Shown piece after piece: positions 1 to 12,400 of a stretch of DNA of 64,000 nucleotides. The notes below the pieces were generated by a model. The model had not been told where the DNA came from. It did no database searches and saw only the letters and a program-made list of their open reading frames with translations. Source of the stretch: Apricaphanius iberus (lineage: Eukaryota; Chordata; Actinopteri; Cyprinodontiformes; Aphaniidae). Both the position numbers and the translations under genes were made by a program. Where the stretch lies: NCBI GenBank assembly GCA_028564705.1, contig JAPXFQ010001301.1, forward strand, positions 558,001 through 622,000, in the 5' to 3' direction. Numbering within the stretch: the stretch's first letter is position 1; every line of letters starts with the position of its first letter.

Positions 1-485
1 GCAGCAGCAACAGTCCCAGGTGGCACAGCAGCAAGGCTTCCCCCAGTTGCCCCAACAGCAGCAACAGTTCCTTCAGCAGCAGCAGATGCACCAACAGCAG
101 ATGTTCTCCCAGCAGCAGCAGCAGCTGCGACCTCAGCAGCTCCTGAGACCTGGTCTGCAGCAGCTGCAGCAGCCGTTTCACCCCCAGCAGCAGCAGCAGC
201 GCATGCAGATGTTACAGCAGCAGCAAAATCAGCAACAGCTTCACCAACAGCATCTTCAGCAGCAGCAGCAACAGCAGCATTTCCTCCAACAGCAGCAACA
301 CATCCAGCAGATGCAGAAGCAGCATTTGCAGAATCATCAGCAGCAGCAGCAGGTTCTGCAGCATCAGAACCAGCAGGTTCTGCAGCAGCAGCATCAACAG
401 CAGCAGACGGCCTCGGCGCTGCCTCCTCAGCTGCAGCAGCCGGCTCACATCACCCAGCTGTTTGGACATGAGCAGGGTCAAGAAC
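1..485 (+). repeat. paxip1: Glutamine-rich exon of paxip1
   Basis: The frame starting at base 2 encodes about 160 residues dominated by Gln with scattered His, Leu, Met and Pro. Codons are a mix of CAG and CAA rather than a pure run, so this is an old, interrupted polyQ tract. It ends in HEQGQE before a GTGAGT donor at 486. It separates the N-terminal BRCT pair from BRCT3, as in other vertebrate PTIP proteins. The opposite strand is also open and would read as poly-Leu, which is only a shadow. Confidence 0.93.
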
Positions 486-3400
486 GTGAGTCCAGCTAGA
501 CTTAGCTACATTAATCTGGACTAATGGTTCCATGAACCCCTGAGTATGACTTCTGCTCTGTCCTCAGTTCCTCCAGATGGCTTCCTGTTGGGCTGTGTGT
601 TTGCTGTTGCTGACTACCCTGAGCAGATGGCTGACAAACAACTCCTGGCCACATGGAAGAGGGTAGGACTTTACCTCTGCTAAAGGTTTAAGAACAAAAA
701 GGATCCTGTTGAAGGTGTTAGGTTTAAGTTGTTCTCTAACCTTCTGTTTCAGGTCATTCAGGCATGTGGAGGTGTTGTTGACCCCACCCTGACCAGCCGC
801 TGCACTCACCTGTTGTGTGAAAGTCAAGTGAGCAACATGTATGTCCAGGTATGTACGCCTTCCCTCTGCTGTGAATTCAGAGCACCTCAAATACACAACA
901 AGGTTCTCTTTTAGCTTCTCTACTTTGTTACTAATCCTTCTTTCAAATATGAAATCCTTATTTTGTATTGGAATCTAACTGGGATCGTATACAACCCCGA
1001 ATCTAAAACAGTATGGGCCGTGTGTTCAACTAAAAACAGAAAACAGTACCGTGTTAAATTATATTTGACCTGTATTACATTAAAAACAACAGCACATTAT
1101 TTACTTTGTTTCTAATTATTATTATTATTATTTTCAAACTAAACACTCATTCCAATTTTGGTTTTCGCTACACCTTTAAAAAGGTTGGAAGAGTATAGCC
1201 TTAACCACTTTGTAATGTTGCTGTTCCTTTTCACAACACTTAAAAGACGTTTAGGGACTGAAAGCACCAAGTGATGAAGTGTTTGAGGCATAATTTAGTC
1301 CCATTTTTCCTGCAAACAAGTCTTGAGGTGGCAAGCAGTACAAGGTCTTTATTGTTGTATTTTGCACCTTAAAATGTGCCACACATTCTCTGGTGGAGAC
1401 AGGTGAGACTGCAAGCAGGCAAGTCAATCAGCCGTACCCTCGTCCTCCTCAGCCAGGACTTTGTAATGTGTGCAGAATGTGGTTTTGCATTATCCTGTTG
1501 AAATATGCATGGGCTTCTTTGGAAAGATGTCTTCTTGAAAGCAGCATATTGTGCTCTAGAATCTCTGTACTTTTAAGCATTAATGGTTCGATCACAGAAT
1601 GTTAAGTTACTTTTGCCAGAGGCACTGACACATCCACACACCATCACTGCAAAAACTGTCCATCTAACCAAGTCCAACAATCTTGTTTCCAGCCAAAGAC
1701 TTATGTACTAAAGCAAGTAAAGACTGTCTTGGGATGTAAGAAAATATCAATATGCCAATATATTGTGATAGTTTATGTCACATTATTGTATCGATATTCA
1801 AAAGCAAAGTATCAATTTTTTCACAGTCATTGTGGTAGTAAAATTGAAAGTGGAACTGGTAGTTGGTGGCTGTTTTCACCTTCTTCATTCCAGTGGATCA
1901 ACTAGAACTAGTGATAAAACTGGATGTGTTCTGGAAAGGAAAAAGGTTGGAGATTCTAGAATGCTTTAACAGGTAAATTCAGTTTTGAAAATCACAGTAT
2001 ATGATATTAGTAATAGTATCGTAATATATCATAATATATCATATTGTTCCATCCGTATTGGGATAGATATCACCAGGGTGCGATTTGTGAAAAAACGGGG
2101 GCCGGGTTTAAACTTTTTTTTTTTAAACATTTTATTCATAAAAATAACATCAGGTTTGTTTCTTCTCGCTGCAGGGCATCTTGCACATATGTTTACCCTT
2201 TCAAAACTTAGAAAAAATTTGAAAAACAATTATTGTTGACATACAAATATATTAAAATGATTAAAATTAAGAATTCACTTGATTTATCCAGTCATAGCAG
2301 GTGAGATTATTTTTCTTACCCCTTTTCTGCCCTCTCACACCCACAACTCTGCATATTTTTCTGTGGGGAAAAGAGTCCATCTCTGGACCAGAGGAACCCA
2401 GCCAGGGTCAGGTTCAGAAATTATTTTCAGGTTTAAGAGTCCGTACCCTTGGCTTATTGATTTGGGGTCATGTAGGAAAGTATAGACGTATGAGTCATTA
2501 GCTGGGGAAATATTCCAGGCATTATTTAAAAATTAGTGTTTTGTCCCCACTAAGTAGGCTAAAAAAAGTATGTGGATTTTTGTAACAGTGCATCCACTGG
2601 TGCAATTTTCACACAGTCAGTATCCGAACTGACTAGTATTCCATGATCTTATACACTTTGTTTATGTGCAAATCCTCCAGCATGCTTTGCAGAGATCGAG
2701 TTACATTCAATAAAGGACTCATATTCAAAGGTGGATACAGTATGAACAGGTAACTGAATAAGTAATTTGTCTTTAATGCAACATGTTGTAATTATGCTGC
2801 GCCACCAGCTCCATGCGTCCCAGAAGAAAGACAGATGTATATATAATGTGTGATTTTTGGACCGCCTCGGATTGGATCGGTTTGTCTTCCAAGCTGCTTA
2901 AAAATAAATATTCCATTTGTTGTGCACGGAATTGAAACAAACCTGGTCACTAGTGTTTTTAAGTAGGCTATAGCTTGGTCTTCTTATTTACAAGTTAAAG
3001 GAATAATGCCTTTTTTTCAGTTTAAAGCTCTGGAAAGGTCCAGCAAACTGCCCAAATCTGCACGCAGTTTGTTAAAGCTTGTTTTATTAAACTCGTCAGA
3101 TTCTATACCTCAAAATTATTTCCGCACCTGACCCCTGTAGGGCTCCTTTCAGAGATAGTTGAGTGTTTTATCATTCTATTCCTCTCGTCTGTCAGTGTTG
3201 ACTGTGCTGAATCCCCTCCTGCACTCTGCTGTGGAGAGTGGGAATGTGTAAACGGCAGCCATACATTTTTGAAGGTGGTGTTTGGTGATTTTACTGTCTA
3301 AAGACAATTACAGGGGTTGCAGAATTCATATGAAGGGAAAAATTACTCTGTTGGACAAGTGGGAGAAACAAAACATAAAATAAAAAAACAACATATCCCC

Positions 3401-6400
3401 CCCAGAGATAAGAAATGAATGATCAGAGGTGTAAGGGACATACCCCCGGGTAAACCGCACCCTGCATATCGTATAGCCAGATTCTTGCCAATACACATCT
3501 GTGAGTCTGTTTTAGATTAATAATCTTATTCAGAGAATATGTGTCTTATTTTGAGAATTCATACCAAGTTCAATTGTCTTACTGCACTGGCAGATACTAG
3601 ATTAGTGTAAAACTTCTTAAAGTAAGTCACTGTGTGATGGTCCATCCCAGATGTTCCCACTGTGTAATGGTCCATCCCAGATGTTCCCACTGTGTAATGG
3701 TCCATCCCAGATGTTCCCACTGTGTAATGGTCCATCCTAGATGTTCCCACTGTGTGACGGTATCCCGGATGTTCCTACTGTGTGATGGTCCATCCCGGAT
3801 GTTCTCACTGTGTGATGGTTCATCCCAGATGTTCCAACTGTGTGATGGTTCATCCCAGATGTTCCAACTGTGTGATGGTCCATCCTAGATGTTCCCACTG
3901 TGTGATGGTCCATCCCGGATGTTCCCACTGTGTGATGGTCCATCCTAGATGTTCCCACTGTGGCATAGTCCTTACCGGACGTTCCCACTGTGGCATGGTC
4001 CTTCCCCGGACGTTCCCACTGTGGCATGGTCCTTCCCGGACGTTCCCACTGTGGCATGGTCCTTCCCGGACGTTCCCACTGTGGCATAGTCCTTCCCGGA
4101 CGTTCCCACTGTGGCATAGTCCTTCCCGGACGTTCCCCTAACGTTTCCGCTGTGTGATGGTCCATCCTGGATGCCTCCCAGCCCAGAGAAGTAGATGACG
4201 CTTCAAGACACTGTTAACATATATAGGGTTTCCTTTTGGTACAGTACAGTTTTAACTGGGGGATTGTGGATGTAATTACGTATTGTGATACTTGACAAAA
4301 GTTTCTCAAAGTAGCCCTGAGGCCATGTGGTCATATCGCTTATAGATGAATGATGCTTGTTGATGCAGTGAGGGATCAGAGATCACAGTTGTTCAGCTTA
4401 GGCTTGCGCCCTTGTCCTTTACACGCTGATTTCTGGAATCTTTTAATGGTGATATGTACTGTTGAAGGCAAGAAATGTAAACCTCTTCATATTTTTTTAT
4501 GAGTAACACCGTTTTTAAACATTTGAATAATTTTCTCATATATTTATTGGCAAAATGGTGACCTTTGGCCCATCTTTGCTCCTGAAGGACCAGATCTTTC
4601 TTAAATGCTGCTTTTGTACCAAACCATAATTGCAATCCCCTGTTGACATCACCTGTTTCAAGTCCCATCATTATTTAAACTTTTTACCTGATTTCTAGCC
4701 CTAAATGGCTCCTGTCTCAACCGTTGTTAGAATGTTTTGTTGATCTGAATGACAGGAAAGGATGGAGATTCAAACTTGAAATGAAGTTGACCTTTTCATG
4801 TAGTCTGCAATGAAATACAATTCACAGTAATTTTATAAATCACTATATTATATTATATAATCACTTTCCATATCATCCAAACGTTTTCTGATTTAGAGTT
4901 GTAATAATATTGTAAGAAAATTTGTCATGTTTATTGATATCATTACAATTTATTGCAATGGATTATATAGAACATTGGTGTCGGATCAGAGACAGGCCGC
5001 CATGCTTCTCTGAAGAGAACATGAAATGTTGTGACTTCGTGTTTCCTCTGAAAGGCCCTTCGAGAAGGAAAGCGCTGTGTGACCGCTCACTGGCTCAGCA
5101 CTGTGCTGAAGAAGAAGAAGATGGTTCCTCCTCATCGGACTCTTCATCTGCCCTTCGCCTTTCCTCCGGGAGCCAAGCCGTGCTCTCAGCATGTAAGTCC
5201 AGCTTCCATCAGCTGCAGCTTGAATTCACCTCTTACTCCACTGCTTCCCTTACACATCCTCACCGATCCTGGCATTGCATTTTAACAACAGCAGCTGTGT
5301 GTTTCTTTAAAGACTCACTCTGATCATCATTTGAGCTATTTTAAAGTGTTCTCAGTGGTCTTTATTTTAGGATTATGCTGTTTTTAGCCAAAATCACAAA
5401 ATCTGTGCTGTTTTCTAGCACATAGCTTCTGCAGAGCGGCAGTAGTACGTTAGGAATTTGCCTCTGCATTTTTGGTGGAACTTTTGGCGCGTAGGTACGG
5501 TATTTTGCCTTTAGTATTGATACTCATAAAACCAAAATAAATTTTTTAGCAAATAACTCTACGTAACTTTTTAATGAGACTAATTTGATCAATAAATATT
5601 ACCAATATTGTTCTATATTCTATGAAATCCAAATCTTTCAGAAAATTACAGGTTAATTTCAGTTTAATATTTCAGACAAAAGTAAAAAGCAAAAAAATAT
5701 ACTTTGTACAATAGTTTTAATCTATGCTGATTTTGGTAATTAAGACTCCTTGTTTGCACCACCATGGAGGTTGGAACGTAACTAGGAGGTACTTTTGTAA
5801 AAATACCCGTAACTCGCCAGCTAATAAAGCTGATCTCCGATCACTGAAAAATCAGAAAATATCGGCTCGGTATCGGGACATCCCTATTTACTGGCCATCA
5901 TGACGCTAACGCATTGCAACCCGCTATAGCACACATGTGTTGATCCGCCATCGTCTTGCAGGGCGGAGGGGGGCAGGAGCTTGTGAAGTCACTACGTCAC
6001 ATATCCAGTCTATTTTAGGTGGCATTTAGGTGTCTGCTACTGATTCAGTGATTTGAATGCAGAAATACTCAGAAATGCAATTTTGAGCTTCATTCTCCTA
6101 TGATATGTCCTCTTCATCAGAAAAATGCCACAAGAACATGTCAACAACACACAAAAAAAGATTTTCATTGGAGTGCGTCTTTAAAGGAAGGATCTCCATA
6201 TTAAATGTTCTAAATGTGGAGCTAGTCGGGATGCTGGACATGTTGGTGAAGTTGGATGAGAGATGGTCTGCAGAGCAAGATGGCTGACATTGTTCTAGGA
6301 CAGCTGTCAGCTCTCCAGGCTCTCTGCTGCTCCTGGGATCACCTCAGCCTCTCTCCACTGTTTCTGTGTCTAAATGCGTCCCTGCTCCTCCTTTCAGATC

Positions 6401-9400
6401 CTATCAGTGACGGGCTTTGTGGATACAGACAGGGATGACCTGAAGCTGATGGCCTACCTGGCCGGTGCCAGATACACAGGCTATTTGTGCCGCGGTAACA
6501 CTGTCCTCATCTGCAAAGAGTAAGACGGAGCAAATTGTTCGACAATGATACAATGAGCTGGACAACTTTGTGTGAGCGTCTCCATTTTGTTCTGATCTCT
6601 CCTCAGACCCAGTGGGATGAAATACGAGAAGGCCAAGGAGTGGAAGATCCCATGTGTCAATGCTCAGTGGCTGTGTGATATACTGCTGGGCAACTTTGAA
6701 GCGCTGCGTCAGATTCAGCACAGCAGATACTCTGTGTACAGTCAACCTGAGCCGCTGATGCCAAATCCTCAACTGGTCCATAATCTGTTAGGTATGTCCA
6801 ACAGAGTCCACAATGATGCAAACACAGTTAAGACTTATCACATAATAAAGCTGCCGTTTATTATTTCCATTGTTCTTCTGTAGACAAAGTTCAGTTATGA
6901 CATTAATAGTGGTGCAGAGCATCAGTCTGCTGTCTGTTCTGTCTATAAACGGATCAGAACCATCCACTAGGCAGCCGCTCCAGGAGGACTATGGATGAGA
7001 GGGAGAGGCTGTAGTATTTGTTTTATTTAACCTGGACCTTATTTTTAGCAAATATTTTGTTCATTTACTCACCCAGACAAGTTTGGAGCCCCTTGGACTC
7101 CTTTAGCAGAAGGTTTTTTCCGGTTACGATCAGCGTATATCCATATAATGGGAGTCAATGGGGGCAGGAGATTTGCTGCCTGTAATAAGGCATTATCTGC
7201 CCAACAACATCTTCATTTAACCATGTTTTTTTATGTACTGTTAACTATATTCCCCTGTGAGTTTGGAACGTCTCAGAGGTGCTAGGGTATTACCTTCTTG
7301 GTGTTTTACAAGCTTTTAATACAAACGATTCCAACGTACACTAACCTGGGATTTCAGTGATGTCCCAGCCCTCCGCCTTTACAGCTTTAGTGTGCATAGG
7401 TCATGGAAAGGGAGCCTGTGGAAGCTGAGCTTAGTCCAATTGGTCTTTCAGTTAGTGCAATTTGGAAATATGCATACTATGTTGATGTCTGGAATATCAT
7501 TTCTGTCAAAAATGCTAGAGAGGGAGGTCTGTGATCAATTATCAACCCATCTAGCCGAACAGAATATTATGGATGTCTTTCAGTCTGGTTTTCTGAGTCC
7601 TCTCTCCTCCGTGACTTCAATGACATTTTTATGGCTACTGACTCTGGCTCCCATGTTGTTTTATTACTTCTCGACTGGTCCGCTGCATTTGACACCATTG
7701 ACCATAACATCCTTTTATTACGTTTGGAGGAGGTTGTAATACGGGATCCAGCATGAAGCTGGTTCAGATCGTATTTGTCAACAGGTCCCAACGGGTGGTG
7801 TTGAACAGCATCTCATCCAGCTCTGCTCCTCTCTCTTGTGGGGTCCCTCAGGGATCCATTCTGGTTCCTCTGCTGTTCTGCCTTTACCTCCTTCCCCTCA
7901 GTTTTATTTTAAAACATTCTGTTCACTATCATTTATATGCTAACAACTGTCAGATTTACATGTCCGTGAAACCCCAGTAATCCATCCAGCCTCTTTTGGA
8001 CTGCCTACATGATGTGAAATGTTGGCTGCATCTCAGTGATTCAGAGACTGAACTGATCCTGTTTAATTCTGCCAGACCCAGTTCATCTCAAAGCCCAGAT
8101 CTCTCTTCGATTTCTCCTCATCTAAAAACCATAGTGACAAACCTGGGTGTGAAGATGGATTCGTCGCTAAGGATGGACAACCAGGTCAATTCCACTGTAA
8201 AATCCTGCTTTTTTTTTTAACTCCGTCAACTCTTCAAGTTAAGATGTGTTTTATCTAAAAACAACCTGGAATCAGTTGTACATGCCTTCATTATATCTAG
8301 ACTTGATCACGCCAATGCAGTTTTTCTGGGTGTCAACAAATCAACCCTCGCCTGGCTCCAGCTTGTTCAGAACGACCATCATAGAGCACAGAGTGAAAGT
8401 CCTGATCAGACTACAGCTGGGATGGAGCACAGCAGTGACGTCATTGTAATCGCGTTTTACTGTGGTTGGATTGTAAACCTCTAAATCACCCTGGAAGAGA
8501 ACAAAGAAGCATTTCCAAGCATTGGGTCCAAAGCCTAAGAGCTGATGGTCGTTATAGAGCTGAGACTCTCATAGGTGGATCAGGGCCAGAATATCGCTGG
8601 GTAGACTTCCTCTGTCCTCTTCATGGGGCTGGCTATCAGCTGACTGAGGTGTAGAAAACAGATTGAAAGGATATGAGCTGCATCATTTCCCCTTCAGGGA
8701 TTAACAAAGGAGCTAAAGGTTCTGTAAATACTGAATGGATTTTTTTGCTTGTGTGTTTGTTTTTTTTAGCTGCTTGGAGAAGTCCAGTGAAAGTAACGGC
8801 CGAGGCTTTGTTGGTAAGAATGCTTCACATTGTTCGTCATCATTATTATCGCCACATACAGCAGCATCTCCTTTTTTATGGTAGGTTCAGTGTGAGCTTT
8901 AGCACAGAATATCAGCCAGATGTTTCCGGTGTCGTTCACCAGTTAGAGGGATTTTTATATCAATGTGAGAAATCAGTTTTTCCAGACCTCCAGAAAGACC
9001 TGGAACTTCTATAACCTGCTGACCTACTGCAGGAAGGATACTGCAGTTAAAAAGGCCAATGAAGGTTTTTACATACAAGAGTTATTTTGCTCCAAAACTC
9101 TCAGATTCTAATCTGATATTCTGCTCTTGTGTTAAAAAAGGAAGCAGCAATAAAGATTTGAAACAGTTTAGTTCTCTGAATGTAAACACAGCCACCAAAT
9201 CAGCCTGCCCACCAATCAGGAAAAAATGTTTTTACATCATTTATTAAAAGTATATGATATTAAACTTTTTCTTGTAAATGTTGGATTGTCCTGTTATGTA
9301 AAGGCAGCTTTAAGAATACAATACTAAAAGTCAGATATGTTTCTTTAAACAATGGGACCACAAGTGTTGATCATTTAGTTTGGTTTCTCCAGACAACAGA

Positions 9401-12400
9401 TTGGAACAGGAAGTGTTTCTGGCTCACTCCCTTTTTTTATTTTTCTGCGTTTTGTAGAATCTCCAGCTTCTGCAGAAACAGAAGATCTCCGATTCTACCA
9501 ACCCCCCTTCAAACAAGAAGGCCAGGTCTGCTCTGTCAGAGGAAAATGGCTCCATGTTCTGATCCCACCTGGGTTGACACTATCTGTGTGTGTTTGAACA
9601 GACTGGAAGAGATCCAATCACCCAACATGAAGCTGCCTCCAGAGTCCACCCCCCGGGTCATGTTCACAGGCTTCGAGCCCATGCAGGTCCAACAGTATAC
9701 TAAGGTAACGCCATCCAGATCACAGAAACAGAGCTGATTGGTCCTTGCTACATATGTCCCATGATGCTTGTTTTTATCCTCCAGAAACTACATGCTTTAG
9801 GTGGTGAGGTGGCAGAGAGCAGTCAGAAAGCCACACACCTGCTGGCCAATAAGGTGACCCGTACCGTAAAGTTCCTCACAGCTATGTCTGTGGTCAAACA
9901 CATCATCACACCAGAGTGGCTGGAGGAAAGCTGGAGAAGCCAGAAATTTGTGGGTGAGTCCATTCTCCTCCAGCCCAGTGTGTCTGTTCTGATTCATGGA
10001 CTCAGGACCCTTGTGTGAGGGTGTTACTTTGTGTGTCTTGCAGATGAGCAGATTTACACTCTCAGGGATGCAGAAGCAGAGGTGTTGTTCAGCTTCAGTC
10101 TGGAGGAGTCGCTGAAGAGAGCCCACAATGCACCTCTCTTTAAGGTTAGCCCCGTGTCCTGCAAATATCCAAGCTGTCCATGTATCAAACAAACCTTTCT
10201 AAAGAGAAGCATGATGGGATGTCTGCTGGAAGATCAGTCTGTAGTTCTGCAACGTGACAAAAAGTGAAACCAAAACGAAACAGAAGGCCTCCAGCTCCCA
10301 CTGATCTAAACTCTTAGGGAACATTCATATTTCTATGTAGGGGCGACTGTGGCTCAGTGGTAGAGTAGTTGGCTGGACATCGGAGGGTTGTTGGTTCGAT
10401 TCCAGCTTCCTCCAGTCACATGTCCATGTGCCCCTGGGCAAGGCACTTAACCCCAAAAATTCTACATCATCCTACCGAGCCATGTTGGCTATCGGTGTGT
10501 GAATGGGTGAATGTGGCTTCAATGTAAAGCGCTTTGATTGGTCAGTATGACTAGAAAAGCGCTATATAAGTTCAGTCCATTTATCATTTGTCACACAGCC
10601 ACAGAGGTGAAAGAAATGCTTTTTAGTACCTACTTTGGCTCTTTGGCCCTGCCTTGCCTTATTCGGCCCTGGTTGCTTTTCCACTGCAAGGTGCAGGTGT
10701 CGCACTTACTTATTATTACTTATTATTTCACTTAAATACTTATTTTGTCGTAATGTAATATTTACTCTGACTTTTCCTGGCTGTGCGCAGGAAGGATCTT
10801 TCTGTAAGGATCATTCAGTAGTTTTGATGAAGCTCCTGACTGAAGAAACTGTTGTATACTAATAGCTGCAACATTAACAATAGGGATGGTAATTTCACTG
10901 CGCTTACACGTCATGTGCTGCTGTAACACTTTTACTTTTTATCTAGTTCATAAATGTCAAATGAGCTATTATCTTAAAAATTACTGTTTTAGATAACACA
11001 CAAATATTAGAGCAGCTGATCCTGCAATAATATGCATTTTAAATGTGATCCGATTAGTCGACTAATCAGCAAAAGAATAAGTGATTAATCGATTATCAAA
11101 ATAATTGTTTGTGGCAGCCCTAGATATGATTAACATTAAATGGTGTGATGTAACCTAACATCACATAACTTCAACATCCATTTAGGTTAACTTTAACATG
11201 GGTTTGCTGAATCCATAGTGCGTTGTTTTTTACTTCCTATTCATATCTCCAGATGTCCTTTTTCCCCAAGGGTCCACAACCTATGGTTGCATGCCAAATG
11301 ATCTAAACATATTGTTGCTATCTTATTTGAAAAGGTTGCTAATCTCTGATCTGTTGGATGTAATTTTGAGAAATGAAATTAACTTCAGTTGTTTCAGTGA
11401 AGAGCCATTAATGTTCAAAGGGCAAATGCTTAGGCTGCACTAAGGATTCCACCAACCAGTGTAAGCTAAAATGAAGTTACAAACCTTTCTCCTATTGTAG
11501 TGACCATAAGTGGAAGACTCTCAGAACGAGCCGTTTCCTGACCTGTAAACTACTGGAGGAGCGCCTGCGGTTAAACCTGCAGCAGGGGCCGCAAAACATC
11601 TGCGTTTGGCGCACATCGGGTTCTGTAGCGCGCGTCTAACCGGGCACACTGGGAAGGATGGACTGGCGACATGTTCAAGGTGTACCACGCCTCTCACCCT
11701 ATAACTGCTGGAGAAATGCACCAGACCCCCTGTGACCCGTCAAGTAGAAGTGGGACAAATAATGGATGGAATTTATTTACCTGGACTTCGTGCATAGAGT
11801 TGAAAAAAAAAAAAAAAAAATCTGCGGTCAGATGGAGGTGTAAAAACTAATCTGTAAAAATGACAGACAGCCTTCAGATTTTTCCATTACCGTTCTAAAG
11901 AAACGGTCAAATATAAAGAATATTCTATTAACGCGACCCCTGCTTCTTACCTTAGATACTCTGAAGAATCTAACACCTAGTAGAGAAGAGTTTAACCCAG
12001 AAGTAGGATAGGATTTGTCCTTGTTCAGTCATTGCTCAGTTGAAGAAGCTGGAGTACTTTGTAAAGATGTGGTTTCAGCTCAGCTCCACCAAACCTGACC
12101 AGTTGGTGGAGAAGGTGAGGTCCTTGGGACTGGGAGCCTGGTCATGCTCTTGGATCAGGGATTTCCTAACTAACAGAACCCAGCATGTCCAAACTGGTTC
12201 CAATAGCTCCTCCTTAGTCCCACTAAGCACCGGTATGCCCCAAGGCTGTGTGCTTAGCCCTGTCCTTTACTTCCTGTTTACCCCCGAATGCAAGGATACC
12301 CACAACACTAATGCCTTCTTTAAATTTGTGGATGACAGCTTTTGTTGATCTCTGAAGGGGAATAAAGAGGAGGATTTTATTTGAGTTCTTGTACCTTTTA

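Noticed and set aside
212..481. Leucine-rich open frame on the - strand
   Set aside because: It is the complement of the CAG/CAA-rich paxip1 exon; poly-Leu is the expected shadow.
3631..4150. Possible CRISPR-like array
   Set aside because: The units are contiguous with no unique spacers, and the context is a vertebrate intron.
3559..4165. Open frames with repeated [10 protein letters not shown] or [10 protein letters not shown] units on both strands
   Set aside because: They arise because the minisatellite period (30) is divisible by three. No splice context or codon bias supports a protein.
11521..11740. Missed paxip1 exon in the GC-richer stretch
   Set aside because: The flanking exons 10044-10144 and 12545-12679 already join in phase with the expected protein; an extra exon would break it.
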